A DNA stretch of 64,000 nucleotides. Source: Stenotrophomonas sp. Iso1. Its GTDB lineage: Bacteria > Pseudomonadota > Gammaproteobacteria > Xanthomonadales > Xanthomonadaceae. The notes beneath the pieces were generated by a model, which ran no database searches, was not told the origin of the DNA, and saw nothing but the letters and a program-made list of their open reading frames with translations. Below are positions 36,415 through 44,883 of this stretch, in pieces (position 1 is the first letter of the stretch; each line of letters starts with the position of its first letter). Made by a program: the position numbers and the translations under genes. Location: NCBI RefSeq assembly GCF_027497995.1, contig NZ_JAODBT010000001.1, forward strand, positions 1,116,001-1,180,000, read 5' to 3'.

Positions 36415-37425
36415 GTGAAGAAGGCAGGACGATGGGGGCTGGCGCTGTTGATGCTCGCCGCAGCGCTGTGGGTCACCGGCATGTTGGCCTACCAGTTACC
36501 CGGGCCGGCATGGCTGAGCTGGGTCGCGATCACGGTGTGGGCCGGGTTTGCGCTGACCACGGCAGTGGCGGTGGGGCGTGCACGTGCGGGGCGTTGGCCG
36601 GGTGTGCTGTACGTGGTCGCGTTGGTTGCCACGGGAGTCTGGTGGCTGCTGTTGAGCCCCCGCCAGGACCGGGCCTGGGCCGACGATGTGGCGCAACGGC
36701 TGAAGGTGGTCGAGGTCGATGGCTCGCATGTGGTGCTGGACAACGTCCGCAACTTCAATTGGCGCACCGACAAAGACTATGACGCGCGCTGGGAGCGGCG
36801 CGAGTACGACCTGGACCAATTACGTTCGGCTGACCTGATCCTGTCCTACTGGATGGGCCCGATGATCGCGCACACGCTGATCTCGTTCGGATTCGAGGAC
36901 GGCCGCCAGCTGGTGTTCTCGCTGGAAATCCGTAAAGAACGCGGCGAATCGTTCTCGGCGCTGGGGGGCTTCTTCCGCAAGTTTGAAGTGACCCTGGTGG
37001 CATCGGAGGAAACCGACATCGTGCGCGTGCGCAGCAATGTGCGCGGCGAGGACGTTTATCTGTACCGGCTCGACATGACCCGTGAGCAGCTCAAGGGATT
37101 GTTCCTTTCCTACCTGGGCGAAGCGCGCAAGCTGGATGCGCAGCCTGCGTTCTACAACACGCTGACCAGCAACTGCACCACCATTGTTTACGACCTGGCC
37201 AAGCAGATTGCACCGGGCCTGCCGCTGGATTATCGATTGCTGGTGTCCGGCTATTTCGCGGAGTACGCGCACGACCTGGGCGTACTGGCTCCGGGCGTGG
37301 ATTTTGCCACGCTCAAGAAGCAAGGCCGCATTACCGAACGCGCGCGCGCTGCCGGTGAAGATCCCGCATTCTCCCGACTGATCCGCCGTGGCGTACCCGG
37401 TACCGAGCAAGGAAATCAGCAATGA
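36415..37425 (+). CDS. DUF4105 (Lnb N-terminal-like) membrane protein
   Basis: 336 residues starting at GTG 36415 after CGGAACGAC. Three N-terminal membrane helices (about 8-28, 33-53, 62-80) precede a periplasmic domain with the DUF4105 hallmarks: NFNWRTDKDYDARWE, the histidine in IAHTLISFGF and the cysteine in TSNCTTIVYDL. The conserved His and Cys suggest a papain-like hydrolase, but no activity is established for these proteins. It overlaps the next gene by four bases, so it and the lipoprotein hydrolase work together. Confidence 0.85.
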   Translation: MKKAGRWGLALLMLAAALWVTGMLAYQLPGPAWLSWVAITVWAGFALTTAVAVGRARAGRWPGVLYVVALVATGVWWLLLSPRQDRAWADDVAQRLKVVEVDGSHVVLDNVRNFNWRTDKDYDARWERREYDLDQLRSADLILSYWMGPMIAHTLISFGFEDGRQLVFSLEIRKERGESFSALGGFFRKFEVTLVASEETDIVRVRSNVRGEDVYLYRLDMTREQLKGLFLSYLGEARKLDAQPAFYNTLTSNCTTIVYDLAKQIAPGLPLDYRLLVSGYFAEYAHDLGVLAPGVDFATLKKQGRITERARAAGEDPAFSRLIRRGVPGTEQGNQQ

Positions 37426-39380
37426 CGTTGTCCTTGAAAAATCTTTCGCGCCGCACGTTGCCAGTGCTTGCAATGGTGCTGTTGCTGCTGTCCAGCGGCT
37501 GCGCGATGGTGAAGATGAAGCAGGTCACCACCACCGACCATGTGATGCTCAAGCGTGGTGACATCCTCAACAGCGGCAAGTTGAGTGCGCTGTCGCAGGA
37601 GTCTTTGTCGGTGATTGGTTTGACTGCATCGGCCTGCAGTAAAGATTTGCCCGCCTGTCGCACTACCGTGGCGACGGTAGAGGGTCTGCAGAGCGAGCAG
37701 CGGCTCTCCACTCTGGCCGAGTTGTGGATGGAAGAAGCCTTGGCGCTCACGCCGAAGGCGAAGCTGGGACAGGCGACCGAATTGCCTGCACCCGCACTGG
37801 ATGCGTGGTTGGAAACCGCACGCTATTCGTATGCCTACCTGTTCTTCAGTGGTCGCACGCCCGCACAGCGGGCGTTGGAAGACCGGCTGACGCAGGTGCG
37901 TGACTACTACAACTATGCCGCCGAGCAGACCGCATCGGTGGTGTTTCAACGCACCCGTGCACTGGCGATTGAAGGCCAGGATTTCACCCGGCCGATACAG
38001 GTAGACCGTTGGACGATCAGCACCAACTTCGAGCAGTTGCCGCTGGCCAGCATTCCCCAGCAATTGGTGTCGGCCTCGTCGGTAAGTTTTGCCGGGCTGC
38101 GCAGTTCCTACCGGCGAGATGGCTTTGGTGCCGAACTGGTCGTGGTGTTGGAAAAGGCAGCACTGACGGCCCCGTTGGAAGGGGCTGCCACCGGTACTGC
38201 GCCGGAATTACCAGCGTTCAGTGAGATGCCGGCGATCAACGCGACGGTGCTGCTGCATTTCAGTGGAGACACGCTGGAAGAAGTGCTGGCAACACGCGAA
38301 ATACGCCTGGAGTCTTATTCGCCGGACAACACCAGCGCGGTCGTGTTGCGTGGGCAGGAGGTGCCACTGGCGGCCAACTTCACTGCAGCATATGGCGTGT
38401 GGTTGGCGCAGTCGGGCTTTGCCAGTGAGTCGTTGCGCACCTTGTTTGGCCGTGGCGAAGGCATCCGCGAGCCGCACATTTACCTCATGCAGCCATACGA
38501 CCCGAACCGCCGCATCATCTTCATGCTGCATGGTTTGGCCAGCAGCCCGGAGGCATGGGTGAACCTGGCCAACGAGATCATGGGCGACCCGGAAATGCGC
38601 AAGCATTACCAGGTGTGGTCCGTGTACTACCCAACCAATGCACCGATCGCGCTGAACCGTTACACGGTAAGCAACGCCTTCAACAGCACGTTGAAGCACT
38701 TTGATCCGAGTGGTACTGCGCGGGCCACGCATGACATGGTGTTCATTGGCCACAGCATGGGGGGCGTGATCGCCCGGCTGATGCTCAGCAGTTCCGGTGA
38801 AGTGTTGTGGGACGATGCGTTGACGCGCTTCAAACTGCAGGGCGAACGCTTGAAGCGGGTGGAAACGCGATTGGGGCCCCTGCTGCATTTCACGCCGCAA
38901 CCCAATGTGGAGCGCGCCATCTTCATTGCTTCGCCACACAAAGGCACCGATGCGGCGGGCAATCGCCTGGGCCGCATGATCGGCAAACTGGTGCGCTTGC
39001 CACTGACCATTCTCGGCAAGTTTGGGGATGTGTTCCTGGCCTTGCAGAATCCTGATGAAGCCGGCGACAAGCCCAAGGAGCCGCGCATCACCACCAGCAT
39101 CGACAACCTGAAAGCCAGCGATCCCTTCATTGAAAAATCCGCGACGTTGCCGCTGGCACCAGGACTGAAATACCACTCAATCATCGCCAACCGAAAGGCC
39201 GATGTGCCGACGGCTGACTCCGACGATGGGCTGGTGCCTTATTGGAGTTCGCACCTGGATGGCGCGTTGTCGGAGAAGGTGGTCATCTCGGGACACAGCG
39301 TGCAGGAAACGCCGGAGGCCGTGCTCGAAGTGCGCCGGATTCTCCGCGAAGATCTGCGTGAAGTGGATGGCGTGGATTGA
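37422..39380 (+). CDS. Lipoprotein alpha/beta hydrolase
   Basis: 652 residues. A lipoprotein signal (VLLLLSSGCA) gives an acylated cysteine near residue 27. The N-terminal ~360 residues are unrecognised; the C-terminal part is an alpha/beta hydrolase with oxyanion region FMLHGLASSPEAW, nucleophile elbow GHSMGG, and late acidic and histidine residues (DSDDGLVPY, SGHSVQ). It resembles membrane-bound lipases/esterases of the PGAP1-like or triacylglycerol-lipase group. Coupling to the DUF4105 gene by ATGA suggests a joint envelope role. The substrate is unknown. Confidence 0.82.
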   Translation: MTLSLKNLSRRTLPVLAMVLLLLSSGCAMVKMKQVTTTDHVMLKRGDILNSGKLSALSQESLSVIGLTASACSKDLPACRTTVATVEGLQSEQRLSTLAELWMEEALALTPKAKLGQATELPAPALDAWLETARYSYAYLFFSGRTPAQRALEDRLTQVRDYYNYAAEQTASVVFQRTRALAIEGQDFTRPIQVDRWTISTNFEQLPLASIPQQLVSASSVSFAGLRSSYRRDGFGAELVVVLEKAALTAPLEGAATGTAPELPAFSEMPAINATVLLHFSGDTLEEVLATREIRLESYSPDNTSAVVLRGQEVPLAANFTAAYGVWLAQSGFASESLRTLFGRGEGIREPHIYLMQPYDPNRRIIFMLHGLASSPEAWVNLANEIMGDPEMRKHYQVWSVYYPTNAPIALNRYTVSNAFNSTLKHFDPSGTARATHDMVFIGHSMGGVIARLMLSSSGEVLWDDALTRFKLQGERLKRVETRLGPLLHFTPQPNVERAIFIASPHKGTDAAGNRLGRMIGKLVRLPLTILGKFGDVFLALQNPDEAGDKPKEPRITTSIDNLKASDPFIEKSATLPLAPGLKYHSIIANRKADVPTADSDDGLVPYWSSHLDGALSEKVVISGHSVQETPEAVLEVRRILREDLREVDGVD

Positions 39381-39449
39381 TCCGTCGCCGCCTTCCTGCA
39401 ATGCGGGAAGGCGGTATTCCACCGCGACGGCAACTGCCGGCGTATACGG

Positions 39450-39473
39450 GAAGGCCACCTTGCGGTGGCCTTC
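39450..39473. terminator. Bidirectional terminator between convergent genes
   Basis: Ten-bp stem GAAGGCCACC / GGTGGCCTTC, loop TTGC, followed by GTCGTTT. It separates the hydrolase gene from the convergent Roadblock-like gene. Confidence 0.7.
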
Positions 39474-39479
39474 GTCGTT

Positions 39480-39887
39480 TCAGAGGGCTGCTTCGATGGC
39501 GGGCATCGCCATGCGCGAACGCGTGAGCGCCATGCCGAGGTTGGCGGTGCGACGGCAGACGAACACCATCACATAGTCCGGGTACAACTTGCCGCGCATG
39601 AAGATGTGGATCAGGTTCTCACTGTTGACGATGATTTCCTGGAAATAGTGCGCGCCTTCCTGCTCCTGCAGGCCACGCGCGCGACGGAACATCTGCTCGA
39701 TGCTGCGGATGTTGGGCCCTTGGTACAGGTCGGCGGTGGCAGCGGCGACCAGATCCAGGACTTCGCGCGGATGCGAGTCCACGGTACGGACCGACAACAA
39801 CATGCCGGAGCTGATGTCGACGTAGCCGGCGGCCACACATTCGGGAACGGAAGCGACTGATTGCTGCAAAGTACTGTCTAGAGACAT
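39480..39887 (-). CDS. Roadblock/LC7-like small protein
   Basis: 135 residues from ATG 39887 after AAGGATCC. The pattern of an early AAGYVDISSGMLLSVR strand pair, a central helix, and late LIHIFMRGK and VMVFVCRRTANLGMALTRSR strand-helix resembles Roadblock/LC7 domains, which regulate small GTPases or act as scaffold dimers (MglB type). No GTPase gene is adjacent; instead it lies 76 bases after the ABC-phosphatase fusion on the same strand, so the two are probably co-expressed. Family assignment is by eye and moderate. Confidence 0.6.
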   Translation of the reverse strand: MSLDSTLQQSVASVPECVAAGYVDISSGMLLSVRTVDSHPREVLDLVAAATADLYQGPNIRSIEQMFRRARGLQEQEGAHYFQEIIVNSENLIHIFMRGKLYPDYVMVFVCRRTANLGMALTRSRMAMPAIEAAL

Positions 39888-39963
39888 GGGGGATCCTTGG
39901 GGGAGGCGCAAAGGCGCGCCCGCGTGGCGGGCACGGTGTGATGAAACGGGAGGAGTCAGCGGA

Positions 39964-41454
39964 TCAGCAGGCGCGGATCAGCAGGTTTTCTTCCAACGCA
40001 TGCAGCAGGGTTTCCTGCTCCTGTGATTGGACGAATCCGGGCTCGATGGTGCGCAACCGGCGCAGTGCTTCGTCGGCGCTCAGGCCTTCGCGGATCAGCC
40101 ACGCGGCCAGCACCATGCCGGTGCGGCCGAGACCGGCCAGGCAATGCACAGCGACGACGTCGCCGTCGCGCAGCATCACTTCGATCTTGGCCAGCAGCAG
40201 CTTGGCCCACAGCAGTGGCGGTGCACCGCGGTCTGGAATGCCCAGGTGATAGCTGCGCAGGCCATGACGCCCCAGTAGTTCGGCGGACATGGCGGTTTCG
40301 GTGAGGTTGACCAGCACGGTGACGCCCATGCCGCGCAGCAGCGCCAGGTCATGGTCGGCGGCATACACGACACCGGGCATCGGGCAGCCGGCCAATCTGC
40401 CGGGCTGCAGCCAATGAAAGCCGTTGGGGCCACGCCGCGATGGGGTCGCGGGCAGTGCAATGTGTGACGACAGCGCCCGTGCAGGTGCAGGGGCCACCAC
40501 CGTTACAGAACGTATCGTCGGAATGCTTGCGACCGGTGCGGGCGGGACGATGTTGTCAGCGAGTTCTTCGGTGCGCGCATCGGGTGCGGGCACATGGCAG
40601 CTGCCGGTGCGCAGGAACTGCGCCAACACAGGGTGCTGCATACGGTTGGCGAAGAACGCATCGGCTGGTGCGTCCACCTGCACGTAGCCACCGGCAAGCA
40701 GGATCGCCCGCGATGCGATGCGGCGCGCTTGGCCTTGGTGATGCAGGGTGACCAGGCAGGCGCGCGTGGTCGCCAGCCGTTCGATCAATGCCAGTACGGC
40801 CTCTGCGTCGTCTGGGCTCAGCTCGCTGGTGGGTTCGTCGATCAGCAGCAAGGGACTAGCACTGAACGCTGCGCGCACGATGGCCAATTGCCGTGCCAGG
40901 CCGCGTGGAAGATCGATCACCCGCTGCTGCAGCTGTGCCAGCAACGCATCAGCGCCCAGTTCGCCCAGGCGCACGCTGATCTCCTCACGGAGTTCCTGCG
41001 GGGTGCTGCTCTGGCGCTGGCGCAATGCTGCACTCAGGTTTTCCTGCACGCTGAAGCCGAGTTCGCGCGGCCGTTGATGCACCAATACCGGCGGCTGTGT
41101 AGCCACCTGCAATGGCTGGCCCTGAAAAAACATCTGGCCCCACCGCTCGCCATGCGCATTGTGTTGTCCCGACAGCGCATGCAGCAGTGAGGATTTACCG
41201 GTGCCGCCCGGGCCCATCAATACGGTGATGCCGGGGCCATCAAGGGTCAGGTCAATCGAGGCCAGGATCGTGTGACGGCCGCGGCGCATGCCCCAGTTTT
41301 CGATCTTCAGTAGTGGGAAATCATGGGAATGCGGGAGTGCTGAAGAGAACGGCATGATCTGGTTCGGCGGCTGCGGGGTGAATGCAGGGGCCTGAAATCT
41401 TTCGACGCAAGTTGGGCTGACAATTTTATCCGGTATCGGTGTCCGACCGGACAT
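39964..41454 (-). CDS. ABC ATPase fused to a dual-specificity protein phosphatase
   Basis: 496 residues. The start ATG 41454 is fixed by AAAGGA six bases upstream. The N-terminal half is an ABC nucleotide-binding domain: Walker A GPGGTGKSS (from 81), Q-loop near 127, Walker B LLLIDEPTSEL (from 202) and H-loop LVTLHHQ (238/239), but the LSGGQ signature is replaced by LPRGLAR. A linker (about 285-340) leads to a dual-specificity phosphatase domain: general-acid Asp408 (IPDRGAPP) and P-loop VHCLAGLGRTG (Cys438, Arg444). There are no membrane helices and no permease nearby, so it is probably a cytosolic regulator rather than a transporter. It precedes a Roadblock-like gene. Confidence 0.88.
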   Translation of the reverse strand: MSGRTPIPDKIVSPTCVERFQAPAFTPQPPNQIMPFSSALPHSHDFPLLKIENWGMRRGRHTILASIDLTLDGPGITVLMGPGGTGKSSLLHALSGQHNAHGERWGQMFFQGQPLQVATQPPVLVHQRPRELGFSVQENLSAALRQRQSSTPQELREEISVRLGELGADALLAQLQQRVIDLPRGLARQLAIVRAAFSASPLLLIDEPTSELSPDDAEAVLALIERLATTRACLVTLHHQGQARRIASRAILLAGGYVQVDAPADAFFANRMQHPVLAQFLRTGSCHVPAPDARTEELADNIVPPAPVASIPTIRSVTVVAPAPARALSSHIALPATPSRRGPNGFHWLQPGRLAGCPMPGVVYAADHDLALLRGMGVTVLVNLTETAMSAELLGRHGLRSYHLGIPDRGAPPLLWAKLLLAKIEVMLRDGDVVAVHCLAGLGRTGMVLAAWLIREGLSADEALRRLRTIEPGFVQSQEQETLLHALEENLLIRAC

Positions 41455-41570
41455 TGGTTGTCCTTTCAGTGACTGCCAGCGCACTGTTTTACGCGTGTGG
41501 CACCGCTTTCGTTGTGGGAGATGCATCGGTTGGCAATCCGAACCGATGCATCCCGCATCTGCCAAGCGGG

Positions 41571-42974
41571 TCAGGCACCAATGCGGCGAGTGACAACGCA
41601 GCCCAGCAAGGCCAGCAACAGCGCAATGAAGAAATTGATCAGATAGCCCGCCTGCACCGAATGGTCGAGCAACGCCGCAAACAGCGAGCCTCCCACCGCC
41701 AGCGTGGTGGCTACGGCAATGGCTTCACTCAACTGCAGTGCCGAGCTGTTGGCGCCTTGCCGCTCAGGGGGCGACAGCGACAAGGTGAGTACCGACAGGC
41801 TTGGGTAGGTCAGGCCCATGCCAAGCCCCGTGATGGTCCAACCGATCAGCACGATCCAGAGCGGCGCAGCAACCGCTACCAGAGTGGTCAAGGCCACGCC
41901 GCTGGCAATCATGATCGTACCGAGCTGCAGAATGCGTTGACGACTGATGCCTTGGCGTTGATGGCCCTGGAACCATGAGCCCGCACTCCAGCCCAACGCG
42001 CCCAGGCTCAGGATGATGCCGGCCATGAACGGCGACAGTCCGCGTTCGCGCGACAACAACAGCGGTAGGAATGCTTCGCAGCCGAAGAACGCTGCGCCAA
42101 TCATGCCGCGCAGCGCGATCACGCTGGGCAGGCCACGCCGCAGGCGCAAGGTGCCGGCCGGCAACAGCTTCCAACTGCACAGAACGAGCAGTGCGATCGC
42201 TGGCAACAGCAGCGCCAGCGCCTTGATGTCGTGGTATTGGCCGCCGACGTACAACAACAGGGCGCCACTGGCCGCACCGATTGCCCACGGCACCGGGGAC
42301 GCCTCCGCAATAGCGGCGTTGGCCGGTTCGATAGCGGGTGGCTTGGCAGTCGCAATACGGCGTAGGGCCGGGCGCAGCACCAAGGCGGCAGGAACGGCAA
42401 GCAGTGGCACGCCGAGAAACACCCAGCGCCAACCCATGTGTTGCACGATCAAGCCGCTCAGGGCGGGGCCGACCAGTGAAGGCACCACCCAGCCGGCGGA
42501 GAACGCCGCAAACACTTTTGGCCGCAGTGCATCGGGAAACACCCGGCCTGCCATGACATAGAGCGCGACGATCAACGCGCCCGCACCCAGGCCTTGCAAG
42601 AGCCTGCCGGCCACCAACATCGGCATGTTGATGGCAAAGCCGGCCACCAACAGGCCGATCAGAAAGCACCCCAGCCCACTCCACAGCGGCCCGGCCGGCC
42701 CGCTTCGGTCGCTCCAGCGGCCGGACAGCGGCATGCCGATCACGCTGGTGGCCAGGGTTCCGCCAAACGCCAGCGCATAGAGTTTCAGGCCATCGAGTTC
42801 TCTGGCGACGGTGGGCATTGCCGTTGCCACTGCAAGGGCCTCGAAGGCGAACAGCGCAACCAGCGCCACCATTCCCAGCGTCGTGGCGCGGTACTGCGGC
42901 GAGAGGATGGAGACGGTGCTGGGATCGATTGGGCCTGCCGTCGTAGGGGACGGGGCGGTGGAATGGGACGACAT
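41571..42974 (-). CDS. MFS multidrug-type exporter under SoxR
   Basis: 467 residues with about 12-14 membrane helices. The MFS loop motif GRWSDRSG between helices 2 and 3 and GRLLQGLGAGAL in helix 4-5 are typical of drug:proton antiporters. ATG 42974 follows GGAAGT. It is divergent from soxR with a SoxR operator placed inside its promoter, so it is likely induced by redox-active compounds and may export them. The actual substrate is unknown. Confidence 0.88.
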   Translation of the reverse strand: MSSHSTAPSPTTAGPIDPSTVSILSPQYRATTLGMVALVALFAFEALAVATAMPTVARELDGLKLYALAFGGTLATSVIGMPLSGRWSDRSGPAGPLWSGLGCFLIGLLVAGFAINMPMLVAGRLLQGLGAGALIVALYVMAGRVFPDALRPKVFAAFSAGWVVPSLVGPALSGLIVQHMGWRWVFLGVPLLAVPAALVLRPALRRIATAKPPAIEPANAAIAEASPVPWAIGAASGALLLYVGGQYHDIKALALLLPAIALLVLCSWKLLPAGTLRLRRGLPSVIALRGMIGAAFFGCEAFLPLLLSRERGLSPFMAGIILSLGALGWSAGSWFQGHQRQGISRQRILQLGTIMIASGVALTTLVAVAAPLWIVLIGWTITGLGMGLTYPSLSVLTLSLSPPERQGANSSALQLSEAIAVATTLAVGGSLFAALLDHSVQAGYLINFFIALLLALLGCVVTRRIGA

Positions 42975-43028
42975 GGGACTTCCGATACAGGTGGGGTGCC
43001 GGTTGTAGTTGTTCCGGCGAAGCGGGGT

Positions 43029-43059
43029 AGCATGCAACCTCAACATTGGTTGAGGTCAA
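43029..43059 (-). promoter_or_regulatory. SoxR-type promoter with 19-bp spacer for the exporter
   Basis: On the reverse strand TTGACC (43059-43054), exactly 19 bases, then CATGCT (43034-43029). Over-long 19-bp spacing is the mark of MerR-family activated promoters, where the regulator twists DNA to bring both elements in line. The operator palindrome lies inside the spacer. Confidence 0.75.
43037..43056. promoter_or_regulatory. SoxR operator
   Basis: Perfect inverted repeat ACCTCAAC-ATTG-GTTGAGGT. The CCTCAA / TTGAGG half-sites match the known SoxR box. It lies 7 bases before the soxR start and centrally in the exporter promoter. Confidence 0.85.
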
Positions 43060-43063
43060 GTAG

Positions 43064-43513
43064 ATGATTGCGCGTGAACTGACAGTGGGCGAGGTGGCGC
43101 AGCGTAGCGGCCTCAGTGTATCGGCGCTGCATTTCTACGAACGCAAAGGGTTGATCCACAGCCTGCGGACGCCGGGCAACCAGCGCCGTTATCACCGCGA
43201 CGTGCTGCGGCGGTTGGCGGCCATCCGCATCGCGCAACGGGTGGGGATTCCCTTGGAGGCAGTGGCGACCGCGTTTTCCACGCTGCCCGATTCGCGTACG
43301 CCAACCCGCGCGGACTGGGCGCGGTTGTCGGCGTCCTGGCGTGATGAGCTTGAGCAACGGATTGTGCAGCTGCAGCGGTTGAAGGAAGCGTTCACCGACT
43401 GTATTGGCTGCGGTTGTCTATCGCTGCGACGCTGCCGCTTGAGCAACCCCGATGATGCGCTGGGCCTGCGCGGTGACGGGCCGCAACGCTGGGGCAGTGC
43501 TGGTGCCGAGTAG
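43064..43513 (+). CDS. soxR: Redox-sensitive transcription activator SoxR
   Basis: 149 residues. A MerR-type winged helix (LTVGEVAQRSGLSVSALHFYE) is followed by a dimerisation helix and the four-cysteine [2Fe-2S] cluster motif Cys113-x2-Cys116-x-Cys118-x5-Cys124, the SoxR signature. Oxidation of the cluster by redox-active compounds switches on target promoters. No soxS is present, as is usual outside enterobacteria; the direct target here is the divergent exporter. Confidence 0.95.
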   Translation: MIARELTVGEVAQRSGLSVSALHFYERKGLIHSLRTPGNQRRYHRDVLRRLAAIRIAQRVGIPLEAVATAFSTLPDSRTPTRADWARLSASWRDELEQRIVQLQRLKEAFTDCIGCGCLSLRRCRLSNPDDALGLRGDGPQRWGSAGAE

Positions 43514-43545
43514 AACGGGTGCGCGGGACAGTGACCGTTGGCAGC

Positions 43546-44007
43546 TCAGAAGCCGCGTTCAAACCGCAGCGTGCCGTTGTCACCGGCTGCCGCGACCTGC
43601 ACCGCAAAACGCAACATGTCGTGGTCGCTGATCTGGACGCTGCCGACGTGGTCGGTATAGGTGCCGGTTTTCACCGTGCGTAGAACGATCTGCTGCTGGC
43701 GGCCGGAAAGATCCGTCGCCATCGCGGTCACCGTGCCCTCGACGGGCTGGTCTTCGGTGTTGTTGCGCTGGCGCAGGGCAACCACCAACAAGGCGTGGTC
43801 CGCACTGCGCTGCACGCCATAGCTGCGCGCGACACTTTCGTTCATCGCCAGTGTCGGCAGCAGGTTGTAGTACACCCGCAACGTGCCGAAATCGGCCTGG
43901 CTGGCATGGCCCTGCGACGGGGTCGCCGCCCGTGGTGCCTGCTCACCGGAACACGCGCTCAATGACATCAGTACAGCGGTTAGCAACAACGGTGCGGCAC
44001 GCAGCAT
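43546..44007 (-). CDS. DUF4426 lipoprotein
   Basis: 153 residues from ATG 44007 after GGGAGATCCCC. The lipobox LSAC in the signal peptide indicates a lipid-anchored envelope protein. The body (FGTLRVYYNLLPTLAMNESVA..., VALRQRN) matches DUF4426, a beta-rich domain of unknown function. In Pseudomonas and relatives it likewise lies near yggS-proC, as here, 13 bases after proC. Confidence 0.82.
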   Translation of the reverse strand: MLRAAPLLLTAVLMSLSACSGEQAPRAATPSQGHASQADFGTLRVYYNLLPTLAMNESVARSYGVQRSADHALLVVALRQRNNTEDQPVEGTVTAMATDLSGRQQQIVLRTVKTGTYTDHVGSVQISDHDMLRFAVQVAAAGDNGTLRFERGF

Positions 44008-44020
44008 GGGGATCTCCCGG

Positions 44021-44866
44021 TCAGTCGTTGGCGGCGGACAGTTCCTTGCCACGGCGCGCGGCAGCGTCGATGGCCTTGGCGGTCAGTGCTTCAAAGCCAC
44101 CGGCCTGAAAGGTTTCAATTGCCGCCTGCGTGGTGCCGCCGGGCGAGGTGACGCGGCGTCGCAGCTCGGCTGGGGCTTCGCCGGTTTCAGTAAGCATGCG
44201 TGCGGCACCGAGGACAGTGTCCAGCACCAGGGTGCGCGCGGCTTCGGCGGGCAGGCCTTGTTCAAGTGCGGCCGCTTCCATCGCTTCGGCCAGCAGGAAA
44301 ACATAGGCTGGGCCGCTACCGGAGACGGCGGTCACCGCGTCCATGCGCGCTTCCTCGGCAATCCACACGGTGCGGCCGGCACTGGCAAGCACCTGCTCGG
44401 CCTGAGCGCGCTGCGTTGCCGACACCTGCGCGTTGGCGAACAGGCCGGTGACACCGGCGCCGAGCAACGCCGGCGTATTGGGCATGGCACGGACAATGCT
44501 TTGGTTGCCACCCAGCCAGCGGTCCAACTGCGTGGCAGTGATGCCGGCGGCAATGGAGACCACGACGGGCTGCTGTTGCGCGGCGACTGCGGCCAACGCC
44601 GCGCAAACCTCACGCATCACCTGCGGTTTGACCGCCATCAACCACAGCCCGGCACGACCGACCGCATCGGCCGCATCGTTATGCGTCTGCACGCCGAAAT
44701 CCTGCGCCAGTGCCTCACGCAGCGCCAACACCGGCTCAGCCACATGGATGCGGGACGCCGGCATGCCGCGTCGAACCAGGCCGGCGATAAGGCTGCGGGC
44801 CATGTTGCCGCCGCCAACGAAGGCGATATCGGTATCGGGAAGCGCAGTAGGAGCGGAAGCGGTCAT
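44021..44866 (-). CDS. proC: Pyrroline-5-carboxylate reductase
   Basis: 281 residues. It makes proline from pyrroline-5-carboxylate with NAD(P)H. Rossmann motif FVGGGNMA near the N-terminus, MAVKPQVM, VRAMPNTPALLGAG and the conserved VTAVSGSGPAYVF and VTSPGGTT motifs of the substrate site are intact. It is preceded by yggS (17 bases) in the usual yggS-proC order. Confidence 0.96.
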   Translation of the reverse strand: MTASAPTALPDTDIAFVGGGNMARSLIAGLVRRGMPASRIHVAEPVLALREALAQDFGVQTHNDAADAVGRAGLWLMAVKPQVMREVCAALAAVAAQQQPVVVSIAAGITATQLDRWLGGNQSIVRAMPNTPALLGAGVTGLFANAQVSATQRAQAEQVLASAGRTVWIAEEARMDAVTAVSGSGPAYVFLLAEAMEAAALEQGLPAEAARTLVLDTVLGAARMLTETGEAPAELRRRVTSPGGTTQAAIETFQAGGFEALTAKAIDAAARRGKELSAAND

Positions 44867-44883
44867 TGATCGAACCTCGACAA

